NCBI RefSeq assembly: GCF_900114785.1
Contig: NZ_FOUG01000008.1
Span: 62,001 to 126,000 of the forward strand
DNA length: 64,000 bases
DNA from: Variovorax sp. OV329
GTDB taxonomy: Bacteria > Pseudomonadota > Gammaproteobacteria > Burkholderiales > Burkholderiaceae_C
Direction of reading: 5' to 3'
The notes beneath the pieces are model-generated. The model made no database searches. It worked only from the letters and a program-made list of their open reading frames with translations, and was not told the DNA's origin. Shown piece after piece: positions 16,972 to 26,672 of the stretch. Each line of letters opens with the position of its first letter. The first letter of the stretch is position 1. The translations under genes were made by a program, and so were the position numbers.

Positions 16972-17859
16972 GTGAACCCTGCCGATTTCGACCTCCAAGC
17001 CAGCATCTCGCGGCTTTTCGTCTATCCGATCAAGTCCTGCGCGGGCGTGGAACTCCAGGAGAGCCTGCTGATCGAGACCGGCCTGGAATTCGACCGCGCC
17101 TGGATGGTGGTGGACGAGGGGGGCGAGTTCGTCAGCCAGCGCGAGCTGCCGCGCATGGCCCTCATCCGCCCCACGCTGCGGCACGGCGACATGGTGCTGC
17201 GCGCCCCCGGCATGCTGGCGCTGCACATCGCCTTCGACCGGGTCGAGGGCCCGGTGCGGGTGCGCGTGTGGGACGACGAGGTGGCCGCCTACGACATGGG
17301 CGACATCGCGGCCCAGTGGTTCAGCGACTTCCTGTCCGAGCCCGGCCAGCCGAAGAAGAAGCTGCGCCTGGTGCGCTTCGACCCCGAGCACAAGCGCCTG
17401 TCCAGCCGCAAGTGGACCGGCGAGGTCGAGGCCCCGAACCAGTTCGCCGACGGCTTCCCGATCCTGGCCATCAGCGAGGCCTCGCTCGCCGAATTCAACG
17501 CGCGCATGGCCGCGGCCGGCCACGAGGCGATCGCCATGGAGCGCTTCCGGCCGAACCTGGTGCTCGCCGGCATCGAGGCGCACGACGAGGACCGTGTGGA
17601 CGAGTTGCGCATCGACACCGGCGAGGGCGGCCAGGTGCTGCTGCGCCCGGTCAAGCCCTGCGCCCGCTGCACCATCCCCGACGTGGACCCGGCCACCGCC
17701 CAGACCGGCACGGCGGTCAATGAAACCCTGCGCAGCTACCGCGCCGACCCGCGGCTGGACGGCGCCCTGACCTTCGGCATGAACCTGATCGTGCTCGAAG
17801 GCGTGGAGCAGCCCCTGCGGGTGGGGCAGACGGCGGGCGCCAACCTGCGCTTCGAATAG
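16972..17859 (+). CDS. MOSC-domain protein
   Basis: A 295-residue protein with the MOSC N-terminal beta-barrel domain (ISRLFVYPIKSCAGV) followed by the MOSC domain, including RFRPNLVL and the conserved cysteine region VKPCARCTIPDVDP. The family includes molybdenum-cofactor sulfurase C-termini and YcbX/mARC-type molybdoenzymes that detoxify N-hydroxylated compounds. The GTG start is supported by GAGGA seven bases upstream; a TTG 17 codons earlier is less likely. Confidence 0.88.
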   Translation: MNPADFDLQASISRLFVYPIKSCAGVELQESLLIETGLEFDRAWMVVDEGGEFVSQRELPRMALIRPTLRHGDMVLRAPGMLALHIAFDRVEGPVRVRVWDDEVAAYDMGDIAAQWFSDFLSEPGQPKKKLRLVRFDPEHKRLSSRKWTGEVEAPNQFADGFPILAISEASLAEFNARMAAAGHEAIAMERFRPNLVLAGIEAHDEDRVDELRIDTGEGGQVLLRPVKPCARCTIPDVDPATAQTGTAVNETLRSYRADPRLDGALTFGMNLIVLEGVEQPLRVGQTAGANLRFE

Positions 17860-17918
17860 GCGCGGGGAGGGCGCCGTAAAATCACGGGTTCTCCCCAATC
17901 TCCCAGAAAGCTAGCGCC

Positions 17919-19010
17919 ATGAGCCTCCAGTGCGGCATCGTCGGCCTGCCCAACGTCGGCAAGTCCACCCTCTTCAACGCCCTGACCAAGGCCGGCATCG
18001 CGGCGGAAAACTATCCCTTCTGCACCATCGAGCCGAACGTCGGCGTGGTGGAAGTGCCCGACCCGCGCCTGGCGCAGCTGGCCGGGATCGTGCAGCCCGA
18101 GCGCGTGGTGCCGGCCATCGTGGAGTTCGTGGACATCGCCGGCCTGGTGGCCGGTGCCAGCACGGGCGAAGGCCTGGGCAACAAGTTCCTGGCCCACATC
18201 CGCGAGACCGACGCCACCGTCAACGTGGTGCGCTGCTTCGACGACGACAACGTGATCCACGTGGCCGGCAAGGTCGACCCCATCTCCGACATCGAGGTGA
18301 TCCAGACCGAGCTGTGCCTGGCCGACCTGGCCACCGTCGAGAAGGCGCTTCACCGCCACACGAAGGTTGCCCGCTCGGGCGACAAGGACGCGCAGAAGCT
18401 GGTCGGCCTTCTCGAGCGCTGCCAGGCCGCGCTCAACGAGAACACGCCGGTGCGCGCGCTCGAGTTCACCAAGGAAGAGCAGCCGCTGGTCAAGAGCTTC
18501 ACGCTGATCACCGCCAAGCCGGCGATGTTCGTGGGCAACGTGTCCGAGGACGGCTTCGAGAACAACCCCTACCTGGACCGCCTGCGCGAGTACGCCGCCA
18601 AGCAGAACGCGCCGGTGGTGGCCATCTGCGCGAAGATCGAGGCGGAGCTGGCCGACATGGACGAGGAAGACAAGAAGATGTTCCTGGCCGAGATCGGCCA
18701 GGAGGAGCCGGGCCTGAACCGCCTCATCCGTGCCGCCTTCAAGCTGCTGGGACTGCAGACCTACTTCACCGCCGGCGTGAAGGAAGTGCGCGCCTGGACC
18801 ATCCACATCGGCGACACCGGCCCGCAGGCCGCCGGCGTGATCCACGGCGATTTCGAGAAGGGCTACATCCGCGCCCAGACCATCGCCTTCGAGGACTACA
18901 TCGCCTTCAAGGGCGAGCAGGGCGCCAAGGACGCGGGGAAGATGCGCTCCGAAGGCAAGGAATACGTCGTCAAGGATGGCGACGTCATGAACTTCCTGTT
19001 CAGCTCCTGA
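17919..19010 (+). CDS. ychF: Redox-regulated ATPase YchF (EngD)
   Basis: A 363-residue Obg-family P-loop protein, usual length. G1 motif [16 protein letters not shown]3 [11 protein letters not shown], and the YchF/OLA1 C-terminal TGS-like domain ending [12 protein letters not shown] are all present. YchF binds the ribosome and prefers ATP over GTP; it is linked to oxidative-stress control. It probably forms its own transcription unit; a TAAAAT hexamer 37 bases before the start could serve as the -10 box. Confidence 0.97.
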   Translation: MSLQCGIVGLPNVGKSTLFNALTKAGIAAENYPFCTIEPNVGVVEVPDPRLAQLAGIVQPERVVPAIVEFVDIAGLVAGASTGEGLGNKFLAHIRETDATVNVVRCFDDDNVIHVAGKVDPISDIEVIQTELCLADLATVEKALHRHTKVARSGDKDAQKLVGLLERCQAALNENTPVRALEFTKEEQPLVKSFTLITAKPAMFVGNVSEDGFENNPYLDRLREYAAKQNAPVVAICAKIEAELADMDEEDKKMFLAEIGQEEPGLNRLIRAAFKLLGLQTYFTAGVKEVRAWTIHIGDTGPQAAGVIHGDFEKGYIRAQTIAFEDYIAFKGEQGAKDAGKMRSEGKEYVVKDGDVMNFLFSS

Positions 19011-19182
19011 TTGAATAGGGACGGCGGCTCGTCGCTCGCCCGTGCGGCTGGGCGGCCGCCCGCGGCGCTTCGTCGCATCGGCGTGGGTGCTGCGCACGCG
19101 AACCGGTAGAAAGCGGGGCGTCGCGGCCGACTTCGGCCGTGCGCCTTTCAAACCCCTGAACAACAACAAGAGCAGCACAACC

Positions 19183-19854
19183 ATGATCACAGTCCATCAC
19201 CTGAACAACTCCCGCTCGCAGCGCGTGCTCTGGCTGCTCGAGGAGTTGGGCCAGCCCTACGAGATCATCCGCTACCAGCGCGACCCGGCGACGATGCTGG
19301 CGCCCGCTTCGCTCAAGGCGGTGCACCCGCTGGGCAAGTCGCCGGTGGTGGTGACCGACGACGGCCTTACGCTGGCCGAGTCGGGCGCGATCATCGAGAC
19401 CCTGGCCGAGCGCTACGGACAGGGCCAGCTGGCGCCCGCGCCCGGCACGCCCGAAGCCGCACGCTACCGCTACTGGCTGCACTACGCCGAAGGATCGGCC
19501 ATGCCGCCGCTGCTGCTCAAGCTGATCTTCGACCGCATCGAGAAGAGCCCGGTGCCCTTCTTCGCCAAGCCCATCGTCAAGGGCGTGGTCGACAAGACCA
19601 AGTCGGCCTTCATCGCCCCGCAGCTCAAGACGCACCTGGACTTCATGGAGGGCGAACTGGGCAAGACCCCGTGGTTCGCCGGCGAGTCCTTCAGCGCGGC
19701 CGACATCCAGATGAGCTTTGCGGTGGAAGTGGCGCGCGCACGCGGCGGGCTGGACGCGAGCCGGCCCAAGCTCATGGCCTGGCTGGAGCGCATCCACGCA
19801 AGGCCGGCCTACCAGCGCGCGCTGGAGCGCGGGGGGCGCTTCGAGCTCAGCTGA
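19183..19854 (+). CDS. Glutathione S-transferase family protein
   Basis: A 223-residue cytosolic GST. The N-terminal thioredoxin-like domain carries the catalytic-region serine (HHLNNSRSQRVLWLLEELG) and the glutathione-binding LTLAESGAIIETLAERYG. The helical C-terminal domain includes WFAGESFSAADIQMSF. It resembles the beta/theta-like bacterial GSTs that conjugate glutathione to electrophiles. The ATG before ITVHHLNNS matches the family start; the frame upstream is not protein-like. A Rho-independent terminator follows. Confidence 0.93.
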   Translation: MITVHHLNNSRSQRVLWLLEELGQPYEIIRYQRDPATMLAPASLKAVHPLGKSPVVVTDDGLTLAESGAIIETLAERYGQGQLAPAPGTPEAARYRYWLHYAEGSAMPPLLLKLIFDRIEKSPVPFFAKPIVKGVVDKTKSAFIAPQLKTHLDFMEGELGKTPWFAGESFSAADIQMSFAVEVARARGGLDASRPKLMAWLERIHARPAYQRALERGGRFELS

Positions 19855-19884
19855 CCGGGGCTTTGCCGAAGCGGCGACAATACA

Positions 19885-19916
19885 GGGGTGGCTCCGCATG
19901 GGAGCCCCTCTTTTTT
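19885..19916 (+). terminator. Rho-independent terminator after the GST gene
   Basis: The hairpin GGCTCC/GGAGCC with a 5-base loop, extended by G-C pairs around one unpaired T, is followed by six Ts. It ends the GST transcript 31 bases past the stop codon and lies before the next small gene, which therefore should have its own promoter. Confidence 0.85.
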
Positions 19917-19949
19917 CACCCACCCATCACACCGACCAGGAGCACTCAC

Positions 19950-20117
19950 ATGGGCAACAAGATCGTTACCGAAGCCGACCGCAAGGCCACCCCGCGTCCC
20001 ACGCCGATGCCCGGCATGGCGCTGGCTCGCCAGGGCACCGGCCAGCGCCGCAGCCTCGAGCGCGGCCCCGCCACCCGCAGCAAGAAGAACGTCGGCAAGC
20101 GCGCGCACCAGGGCTGA
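19950..20117 (+). CDS. Small basic protein of unknown function (55 aa)
   Basis: A 55-residue, strongly basic protein (starts MGNKIVTEADRKATPRPTPM and ends KKNVGKRAHQG) with no hydrophobic segment. The ribosome binding site CAGGAG lies 7 bases before the ATG. A terminator stands on either side, so it looks like a single-gene unit. The Arg/Lys-rich, Pro-containing composition suggests contact with nucleic acid or ribosome, but this is only inference. Confidence 0.65.
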   Translation: MGNKIVTEADRKATPRPTPMPGMALARQGTGQRRSLERGPATRSKKNVGKRAHQG

Positions 20118-20159
20118 TCGCCGTTCTCTGCTGCGTGCCATGCGCGCAGTCCTGAAAAG

Positions 20160-20182
20160 AAGCCGGCGTGTGCCGGCTTTTT
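20160..20182. terminator. Bidirectional terminator between convergent genes
   Basis: AAGCCGGC and GCCGGCTT pair around a GTGT loop, with Ts downstream on the plus strand and an A-run upstream (AAAAG) that gives Ts on the minus strand. It serves the small basic protein gene and, read the other way, the membrane protein gene whose stop lies a few bases further on. Confidence 0.83.
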
Positions 20183-20186
20183 CATT

Positions 20187-20672
20187 TCAGGAGCCGAAGC
20201 CCAGCCTGGGCCACATATAGATGAGGCCCATGGTCATGGTGACGTAGCGCGCGAACTTGCCGATGGCCATGTAGAACACGCAAGGCCAGAAGGGCATGCG
20301 CAACCAGCCGGCCACCGCGCACAGCGGGTCGCCGAAGAGCGGCAGCCAGGCCAGCAGGCATGCCTTGGGGCCCAGGCGTTCGAGCCAACCCAGCACCCGC
20401 ACGTGGTGCTTGGAGTGTGAGTACTTATCAGCCACCTGGTGCGCCGCGAAGCCCATCCACCAGTCCACCGCACCGCCCAGCGTGTTGCCCGCCGTGGCAA
20501 CGAAGATCGCCGGCCAGAACATGTCGGCGTTGAGTTGCAGCAGGCCGAAGAGCGCGGGCTCCGAGCCCAGCGGCAGCAACGTGGCTGAAATAAAGGAAAC
20601 GATGAACAGCGACGTCAGCCCATATTCGGGCAGCGCGAGCAGCGCAAGAAGTGAGTCGTACCAATGTTCCAT
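20187..20672 (-). CDS. YqaA-like VTT/DedA-family membrane protein
   Basis: A 161-residue inner-membrane protein with about four hydrophobic segments. The family core FISATLLPLGSEPALFGLL, ATAGNTLGGAVDWWMGF and WLPLFGDPLCAVAGWLRMPF is clear, including the conserved Pro and Gly-Asp residues. It matches the YqaA branch of VTT (SNARE-associated/DedA) proteins, which are linked to lipid scrambling or transport; the substrate here is unknown. The Met before EHWYDSLLALLALP was chosen because it matches family length. Confidence 0.88.
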   Translation of the reverse strand: MEHWYDSLLALLALPEYGLTSLFIVSFISATLLPLGSEPALFGLLQLNADMFWPAIFVATAGNTLGGAVDWWMGFAAHQVADKYSHSKHHVRVLGWLERLGPKACLLAWLPLFGDPLCAVAGWLRMPFWPCVFYMAIGKFARYVTMTMGLIYMWPRLGFGS

Positions 20673-20756
20673 GTAGCGCGGCAGTATAAGAACCCGGGCC
20701 TTGCTTCCTGCACGTTGGCAGTGCAAATCGTTTCATCCACCGGGATGTGGCATCGC

Positions 20757-20762
20757 TACAAT
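20757..20762 (+). promoter_or_regulatory. Probable -10 box for dusB-fis-purH
   Basis: TACAAT lies 45 bases before the dusB start. No good -35 box stands at the right distance (CATCCA at 17 bases). It is proposed because the gap between the divergent membrane protein gene and dusB must hold a promoter. Confidence 0.4.
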
Positions 20763-20806
20763 CGTGCCTCATTTTTCAGCAGCCGAGTTGCGCACCGCAC
20801 CATTTC

Positions 20807-21874
20807 ATGACCCTGCAGATCGGCAACATCCCGCTGGAAAACCGCTTGTTCGTGGCGCCCATGGCCGGCGTGACCGACCGGCCTTTCCGCACCCTGTGCC
20901 GTCAGATGGGGGCCGGCTACGCGGTCAGCGAGATGGTCACCTCGCGCAAGGACCTGTGGCATTCGCTCAAGACCTCGCGGCGCGCCGACCACACCGGTGA
21001 GCCCGGTCCGATCTCGGTGCAGATCGCAGGCACCGACGCGGCCATGATGGCCGAGGCCGCGCACTACAACATCGATCGCGGCGCGCAGATCATCGACATC
21101 AACATGGGTTGCCCGGCCAAGAAGGTCTGCAACAAGTGGGCCGGCTCGGCCCTCATGCGCGACGAGCCGCTGGCGCTGGAGATCGTCGAAGCCGTGGTGC
21201 AGGCGGCGCAGCCGCACGGCGTGCCGGTCACCCTCAAGATGCGCACCGGCTGGAGCCTGGAGCAGCGCAACGCGGTCGCGCTCGCGCGCCGCTTCGAGGC
21301 CGCCGGCGTGCAGATGCTCACGGTGCACGGCCGCACCCGCGAGCAGGGCTACAAGGGCCAGGCCGAGTACGAGACCATCGCCGCGGTGAAGGCCGCGGTG
21401 AGCGTGCCGGTGGTGGCCAATGGCGACATCACCAGCCCCGAGAAGGCCCGCGCGGTCCTGGCCGCGACCGGTGCCGACGCCATCATGATCGGCCGTGCCG
21501 CGCAGGGCCGGCCCTGGATCTTCCGCGAGATCGAGCACTTCCTGGCCACCGGCACGCACCGCGCGCCGCCGCTGGTGGCCGAGGTCCAGCGCCTCCTGCT
21601 CGAGCATCTCCAGGAGCACTACGTCCTCTACGGCGACTACAGCGGCGTGCGCACGGCCCGCAAGCACATCGGCTGGTACGTGCGCGGCTTGCCCGGGGGC
21701 GAGGAATTTCGCGGCGAGATGAACCGCATCGAGGAGTGCGAGGCCCAGCTGGCGGCCGTCGCAGCCTTCTTCGACGGCCTGGCCGCCCACACAGACCGCA
21801 TGCCTGCCGCCGCGCCGCAGGCATTGAACGATCCCGAGGAAGAAGAAGGGGTGGCCTGCCAGGACGCCCGATAA
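20807..21874 (+). CDS. dusB: tRNA-dihydrouridine synthase DusB
   Basis: A 355-residue flavoenzyme that reduces uridines in the tRNA D-loop. It opens with the FMN-binding signature PLENRLFVAPMAGVTDRPFR; the catalytic Cys108 is in NMGCPAKKVCNKWAGSAL. Substrate and FMN motifs MRTGW, TVHGRTREQGYKG and GRAAQGRPWIF follow. The gene stands in the order dusB-fis, as in E. coli, where both are one operon. The C-terminus has an acidic tail (DPEEEEG). Confidence 0.96.
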   Translation: MTLQIGNIPLENRLFVAPMAGVTDRPFRTLCRQMGAGYAVSEMVTSRKDLWHSLKTSRRADHTGEPGPISVQIAGTDAAMMAEAAHYNIDRGAQIIDINMGCPAKKVCNKWAGSALMRDEPLALEIVEAVVQAAQPHGVPVTLKMRTGWSLEQRNAVALARRFEAAGVQMLTVHGRTREQGYKGQAEYETIAAVKAAVSVPVVANGDITSPEKARAVLAATGADAIMIGRAAQGRPWIFREIEHFLATGTHRAPPLVAEVQRLLLEHLQEHYVLYGDYSGVRTARKHIGWYVRGLPGGEEFRGEMNRIEECEAQLAAVAAFFDGLAAHTDRMPAAAPQALNDPEEEEGVACQDAR

Positions 21875-21899
21875 CAGATCAAATCAAGAAGAGAAGAGC

Positions 21900-22136
21900 A
21901 TGAGCAAGAAGCAGATCGAGGACTGCGTCCGCAGCAGTCTGGAAGGCTATTTCCGCGACCTCCGAGGCACCGAGCCCGACGGCATGTACGACATGCTGGT
22001 CAACGTGGTCGAGAAACCGCTGCTCGACGTGGTGATGAGCCGCGCCGAGGGCAACCAATCCAAGGCGGCCCAGTGGCTGGGCCTGAACCGAAACACCCTG
22101 CGCAAAAAGCTGGTCGAACACAAGCTCCTGAAGTAA
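21900..22136 (+). CDS. fis: DNA-binding protein Fis
   Basis: A 78-residue nucleoid protein with the Fis C-terminal helix-turn-helix ([20 protein letters not shown]) and the preceding dimerisation helices ([11 protein letters not shown]). It lacks the longer N-terminal arm of enterobacterial Fis, as is usual in betaproteobacteria. Fis bends DNA and tunes growth-rate-dependent promoters. It is 25 bases behind dusB and 7 bases before purH, so all three are probably transcribed together. Confidence 0.94.
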   Translation: MSKKQIEDCVRSSLEGYFRDLRGTEPDGMYDMLVNVVEKPLLDVVMSRAEGNQSKAAQWLGLNRNTLRKKLVEHKLLK

Positions 22137-22143
22137 GCATCCC

Positions 22144-23742
22144 ATGGCACTCACCGCACTCCTCTCCGTTTCCGACAAGACCGGCATCCTCGAATTCGCA
22201 CAGAGCCTGCACGGCCTGGGCGTGAAGCTCCTGTCCACCGGCGGCACCGCCAAGCTGCTGGCCGACGCCGGCCTGCCGGTCACCGAAGTGGCCGACCACA
22301 CGGGCTTTCCCGAAATGCTGGACGGCCGCGTGAAGACGCTGCACCCGAAGATCCACGGCGGCCTGCTGGCGCGCCGCGACCTGCCCGCGCACGTGGCGGC
22401 CATCCAGGAGCACGGCATCGACACCATCGACCTGCTGGTGGTCAACCTCTATCCCTTCGAGGCCACGGTGGCCAAGGCCGGCTGCACGCTGGAGGACGCG
22501 ATCGAGAACATCGACATCGGCGGCCCGGCCATGGTGCGCAGCGCCGCCAAGAACTGGAAGGACGTGGGCGTGCTGACCGACGCGGCGCAGTACCCCGTGG
22601 CCCTGGCCGAGCTCAAGGCCAGCGGCAAGCTGAGCGACAAGACCCGCTTCGCCTTCTCGGTGGCCGCCTTCAACCGCATCGCGGACTACGACGGCGCCAT
22701 CAGCGACTACCTCTCGGCCATCGACTTCGAGGCCAGCGAAGGCCAGGCGGCGCCCAAGCGAGCGCTCTTCCCGGCGCAAAGCAACGGCCGCTTCGTCAAG
22801 CTGCAGGACCTGCGCTACGGCGAGAACCCGCACCAGCAGGCCGCCTTCTACCGCGACCTGTATCCGGCACCGGGCTCGCTGGTCACCGCGAAGCAGCTGC
22901 AGGGCAAGGAGCTGTCCTACAACAACATCGCCGATGCCGACGCGGCGTGGGAGTGCGTGAAGAACTTCGAGGTGCCCGCCTGCGTCATCGTCAAGCACGC
23001 CAACCCCTGCGGCGTGGCCGTGGGCGCGGACGCGCACGAGTCCTATGCGAAGGCCTTCAAGACCGACCCCACTTCGGCCTTCGGCGGCATCATCGCCTTC
23101 AATCGCCCGGTGGACCTGGCGGCCGCGCAGGCGGTGAGCAAGCAGTTCGTCGAGGTGCTGATGGCTCCGGCCTACACGCCCGAGGCGCTGGAGGTGTTCA
23201 AGGCCAAGGTCAACGTCCGCATCCTGCAGATCGAGCTGCCGCCCGGCGGCGACACCGACTGGAAGAACGGCCGCAATGCGATGGACGTGAAGCGGGTCGG
23301 CTCGGGCCTTTTGATCCAGACCGCGGACAACCACCAGCTCGCGCTGGCCGACCTGAAGGTGGTGACCACGAAGCAGCCCACCGCCCAGCAGCTGGAAGAC
23401 CTGCTCTTCGCCTGGAAGGTCGCGCAGTACGTCAAGAGCAACGCCATCGTGTTCTGCGCGGGCGGCATGACGCTGGGCGTGGGCGCGGGCCAGATGAGCC
23501 GGCTCGACTCGGCGCGCATCGCCAGCATCAAGGCCGAGCACGCCGGCCTCTCGCTGGCCGGCTCGGCCGTGGCCAGCGACGCCTTCTTCCCCTTCCGCGA
23601 CGGCCTGGACGTGGTCATCGACCACGGTGCCACCTGCGTGATCCAGCCGGGCGGCTCGATGCGCGACCAGGAAGTGATCGACGCGGCGAACGAGCGCGGC
23701 GTGGCCATGGTCTTCAGCGGCGTGCGCCACTTCCGCCACTGA
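22144..23742 (+). CDS. purH: Bifunctional AICAR transformylase / IMP cyclohydrolase PurH
   Basis: A 532-residue enzyme that does the last two steps of IMP synthesis: formyl transfer to AICAR and ring closure. The N-terminal cyclohydrolase domain starts [20 protein letters not shown] and contains [13 protein letters not shown]. The transformylase domain has the catalytic [12 protein letters not shown] and a conserved C-terminus ending [20 protein letters not shown]. Full length. The usual betaproteobacterial follower ruvC is not here; a minus-strand gene converges on it 28 bases later. Confidence 0.97.
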   Translation: MALTALLSVSDKTGILEFAQSLHGLGVKLLSTGGTAKLLADAGLPVTEVADHTGFPEMLDGRVKTLHPKIHGGLLARRDLPAHVAAIQEHGIDTIDLLVVNLYPFEATVAKAGCTLEDAIENIDIGGPAMVRSAAKNWKDVGVLTDAAQYPVALAELKASGKLSDKTRFAFSVAAFNRIADYDGAISDYLSAIDFEASEGQAAPKRALFPAQSNGRFVKLQDLRYGENPHQQAAFYRDLYPAPGSLVTAKQLQGKELSYNNIADADAAWECVKNFEVPACVIVKHANPCGVAVGADAHESYAKAFKTDPTSAFGGIIAFNRPVDLAAAQAVSKQFVEVLMAPAYTPEALEVFKAKVNVRILQIELPPGGDTDWKNGRNAMDVKRVGSGLLIQTADNHQLALADLKVVTTKQPTAQQLEDLLFAWKVAQYVKSNAIVFCAGGMTLGVGAGQMSRLDSARIASIKAEHAGLSLAGSAVASDAFFPFRDGLDVVIDHGATCVIQPGGSMRDQEVIDAANERGVAMVFSGVRHFRH

Positions 23743-23770
23743 GCGCAGCGGCAGTCGCTCGGCTGCCTCC

Positions 23771-24295
23771 TTACTTCGGCGCGCCGCCGGCCGGCGCGCT
23801 GAAGCGCACCTTCAGCTGGAAGCTGATGGCGCCGTAGAGCCGGTCCTTGTACGAGGGAATGACGCCGACGTTGAGCCCCCAGTAGCGGCTTTCGTAGGCC
23901 ACGGTGGGGATCAGCGCCGGGAACCAGCCGCCGTCCTTGTAGTTGGGGTAGCCGTCGAAGGCACCCACCGCGGCGCCGAACCTGAAGCCCTGCCACTGCA
24001 AGGGCATGTAGTAGGCGCCGATGTAGTTCGAGCGCTCGCGGTCGCTGTTCTTGAAGGTGCCGGCCGTGAGCGACCACTCGTCGTCGAGCACGTACTCCAC
24101 GCCGAAGCCCGGGTTGGCGTCTTCCAGGTTCTTGTCGCGGTCCCAGTGCCACGAATAGAAGCCGGGGTTCAGCCACAGGCGCGACAGGACTTCGGAAGAG
24201 CTTCCGGCGTCCGAGGCAGTTTCCTGCGCCTGGCCCGCGGCCGGCAGAGCGGCCAGGGCCAGCAGCAGGCCTGCGAGCGCGGCGCGCCGGCTCAT
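23771..24295 (-). CDS. Small outer-membrane beta-barrel protein, PagP-like
   Basis: A 174-residue exported protein with a clean signal peptide ([22 protein letters not shown]). The mature part alternates short aromatic/hydrophobic strands ([47 protein letters not shown]) and ends in a beta-signal-like strand finishing with Phe near the C-terminus. Size and the initial amphipathic helix with WHWDRDK recall the lipid A palmitoyltransferase PagP, but the match is by eye and the catalytic residues could not be verified. Its start overlaps the hemL stop by four bases, so it is co-translated with hemL, an unexpected partnership. Confidence 0.7.
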   Translation of the reverse strand: MSRRAALAGLLLALAALPAAGQAQETASDAGSSSEVLSRLWLNPGFYSWHWDRDKNLEDANPGFGVEYVLDDEWSLTAGTFKNSDRERSNYIGAYYMPLQWQGFRFGAAVGAFDGYPNYKDGGWFPALIPTVAYESRYWGLNVGVIPSYKDRLYGAISFQLKVRFSAPAGGAPK

Positions 24296-25590
24296 GCGGC
24301 CCGGCCGAGCTTCCTGAAGACCGCCGAAGCTGCCTCCAGCGTCTGCGCGATATCGTCCTGGCTGTGGGCGCTGCTCACGAAGCCTGCCTCGTACAGCGCC
24401 GGCGCGATGTAGACGCCGCGCTCCAGCAGCCCGTGGAAGAGGGCGTTGAAGCGTGCACCGTCGCTCTTCATCACGCTGGCGTAGTCCTGCGGCAGCGTGT
24501 CGAGCAGGAAGAAGCCGAACATGCCGCCTTCGCAGTCGGCACTGAAGCCGACACCCTCGGCGCTGGCGGCGGCCTTGAGCCCATCGACCAGCGAGCGGGT
24601 CTTGGCGGCCAGTGCGTCGTAGAAGCCCGGCTTGGCGATTTCCCGCAGCGTGGCCAGGCCGCAGGCGGTGGCCACCGGGTTGCCCGACAGCGTGCCGGCC
24701 TGGTAGACCGGGCCCTGCGGTGCCAGCTGCTCCATGATGGCGCGCGGTCCGCCGAAGGCCGCCAGCGGCATGCCGCCGCCGATGACCTTGCCAAGCACCG
24801 TGAGGTCGGGCCGCACGCCCAGCACGCCCTGCGCACCCTGCAGGCCGACGCGGAAGCCGGTCATGACCTCGTCGAACACCAGCAGCGCGCCATGCTGCGT
24901 GCACAGCTCGCGGCAGCGCTTCGCGAACTCGGGCGTGGCCCGCACGAAGTTCATGTTGCCGGCGATCGCCTCGATCATCAGGCAGGCGATGTCCTTGCCA
25001 TGTTCGGCAAAGGCGGCGTCGAGTTGCGGCAGGTCGTTGTATCGCAGCACCAGCGTGTGCTGCACCACCTCGGGCGGCACGCCCGCGGAAGTGGGATTGC
25101 CGAAAGTGGCCAGGCCTGAACCGGCCTTCACCAGCAGCGCGTCGGCATGGCCGTGGTAGCAGCCTTCGAACTTGATGATGGTCTTGCGCCCGGTGGCGCC
25201 ACGGGCCAGGCGCAGCGCACTCATCGCGGCCTCGGTGCCCGAGCTGACCAGGCGCACCATCTCCATGGACGGCATGAGCGCGAGGATGGCCTCGGCCAGT
25301 TCGATCTCGCGCTCGGTCGGCGCGCCGAAGGACAGGCCCTCGGTCACGGCCTTCTGCACCGCCTCGATCACGGCGGGATGGCCGTGGCCCAGGATCATCG
25401 GGCCCCAGGAGCCGATGTAGTCGATGTAGCGCTGGCCGGCTGCATCCCACATGTAGGCGCCCTGCGCCTTCTGGATGAAGCGCGGCGTGCCGCCCACGGC
25501 CTTGAACGCGCGCACCGGCGAGTTCACCCCGCCAGGAATGACAGCGCGTGCGCGCTCGAAAAGTTGGTTGTTGCGGTCGTCTGCGGTCAT
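24292..25590 (-). CDS. hemL: Glutamate-1-semialdehyde 2,1-aminomutase HemL
   Basis: A 432-residue PLP enzyme that makes 5-aminolevulinate, the first committed tetrapyrrole precursor. It starts with the family signature [20 protein letters not shown], has the [17 protein letters not shown] phosphate-binding region, [10 protein letters not shown], and the PLP lysine Lys268 in [15 protein letters not shown]. Normal length. It lies a few bases behind the ThiD-like kinase gene on the same strand. Sirohaem for NirB and haem for the cytochrome in this window depend on the product pathway. Confidence 0.97.
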   Translation of the reverse strand: MTADDRNNQLFERARAVIPGGVNSPVRAFKAVGGTPRFIQKAQGAYMWDAAGQRYIDYIGSWGPMILGHGHPAVIEAVQKAVTEGLSFGAPTEREIELAEAILALMPSMEMVRLVSSGTEAAMSALRLARGATGRKTIIKFEGCYHGHADALLVKAGSGLATFGNPTSAGVPPEVVQHTLVLRYNDLPQLDAAFAEHGKDIACLMIEAIAGNMNFVRATPEFAKRCRELCTQHGALLVFDEVMTGFRVGLQGAQGVLGVRPDLTVLGKVIGGGMPLAAFGGPRAIMEQLAPQGPVYQAGTLSGNPVATACGLATLREIAKPGFYDALAAKTRSLVDGLKAAASAEGVGFSADCEGGMFGFFLLDTLPQDYASVMKSDGARFNALFHGLLERGVYIAPALYEAGFVSSAHSQDDIAQTLEAASAVFRKLGRAA

Positions 25591-25595
25591 CGGTC

Positions 25596-26561
25596 TCAAT
25601 GTCGTGTTTCGTGTGGCGGCAGCGCGAAGTCGCTGGCGCCTGCGGTGTCTTCCTCGCCGTCCTCGTCCTCGGGCTGGGCCCAGAAGAGGCGGTCGGGAAT
25701 GACGTGGCCCATGCCGGGTCTGAAGCCTGCGTCCAGGCAGCGGTCCATGTAGCTGAGCGACTCGCTGGTGGCGGCCACCAGTTCGGTGCCGCTGGCCAGC
25801 AGCGCCGCCAGCGTGGCCGAGAGCGTGTCGCCCGCGCCGGAGAACACGGCTTCGAGCCGCTCGTACTTCTCGCTGGCCAGCACCGCCTGCGGCGAGGCCA
25901 GCACGTTGTCGAAGAACTGGTCGGGCAGCACGATCCCGGTGACCAGCGTGTAGGGCACGCCCTGTTCGCCGGCGGCGCGGGCGACGTCGCGCGCCGTGGG
26001 CGGGCGATCGCCGTTCCAGTCGGGCAGCAGCCAGCGCCACAGGGTGCTGTGGTTGCCCACCAGCACCGTGGTCTGCGGCAGCACCAGTTCGCGGAAGGCA
26101 TCGAGGTAGGCGTCGATCTTGGTTTCGTCCCACCACGCCAGGTTGGGCATGTAGGCCACCACCGGCACCTCGGGGTAGTCGCTGGCTGTCTCGGCGATCT
26201 CGGCCAGGTTCTCGGGCGTGCCGGCGAAGCCCACCTTGATCAGTTGCACCTCCACGTCCTCCAGGATGGTGCGGGCCTGCTCGGAAACCGCCTCTTCGTC
26301 GAAGGCAAAGTGGTCGAAAATCTCGGCCGTGTCGCGCGCATAGGCGCCGGTGACCACCGGCAGCATGTGCGCGCCGACGGAGGAGATCGCCAGTGCGTCA
26401 CAGGCGAGTCCGCCGGCGCCGCTGGGGTCGCTGGCATTGAACACGAGCACGCAGGGCAGGCCGTTCTGGCTGCCTTCCTCGGACTTCTCGAGTCCGGCGT
26501 CGGCGCCGCTAAGATCGTCCGTTGGACCTGAGTCTTCAGGGGGTAAAAGAAAAGTTTTCAT
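25596..26561 (-). CDS. ThiD-like hydroxymethylpyrimidine/pyridoxine kinase family protein
   Basis: A 321-residue ribokinase-fold protein. The substrate motif [20 protein letters not shown] parallels the SDPSGGAGIQADL of ThiD, and [16 protein letters not shown] is the ATP/anion-hole motif. ThiD proteins carry GTGC there, while pyridoxal kinases carry GTGD; this one has Asp, so vitamin B6 phosphorylation is as likely as HMP phosphorylation. The N-terminal 35 residues are acidic and variable, and the C-terminus is an extra 40-residue acidic tail. It is commonly annotated as ThiD in relatives; I leave the symbol empty because of the motif. It is divergent from the rubredoxin gene and just ahead of hemL. 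Confidence 0.8.
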   Translation of the reverse strand: MKTFLLPPEDSGPTDDLSGADAGLEKSEEGSQNGLPCVLVFNASDPSGAGGLACDALAISSVGAHMLPVVTGAYARDTAEIFDHFAFDEEAVSEQARTILEDVEVQLIKVGFAGTPENLAEIAETASDYPEVPVVAYMPNLAWWDETKIDAYLDAFRELVLPQTTVLVGNHSTLWRWLLPDWNGDRPPTARDVARAAGEQGVPYTLVTGIVLPDQFFDNVLASPQAVLASEKYERLEAVFSGAGDTLSATLAALLASGTELVAATSESLSYMDRCLDAGFRPGMGHVIPDRLFWAQPEDEDGEEDTAGASDFALPPHETRH

Positions 26562-26632
26562 GCGTCTTCGATGCTCACCAAGATGGTGGCGGATGTGAGA
26601 CGCAAATCACGAGTTCGCGACACACGTCTCGA

Positions 26633-26638
26633 TACAAT
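26633..26638 (+). promoter_or_regulatory. Probable -10 box upstream of rubredoxin
   Basis: TACAAT lies 34 bases before the rubredoxin ATG in the divergent spacer to the ThiD-like gene. The -35 side is weak (GAGTTC at 16 bases). Flanking bases TACAATCGT match those at the dusB -10 box. Confidence 0.4.
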
Positions 26639-26672
26639 CGTTGCATTCTATGAACAGGGAACGTAAGCTGCG

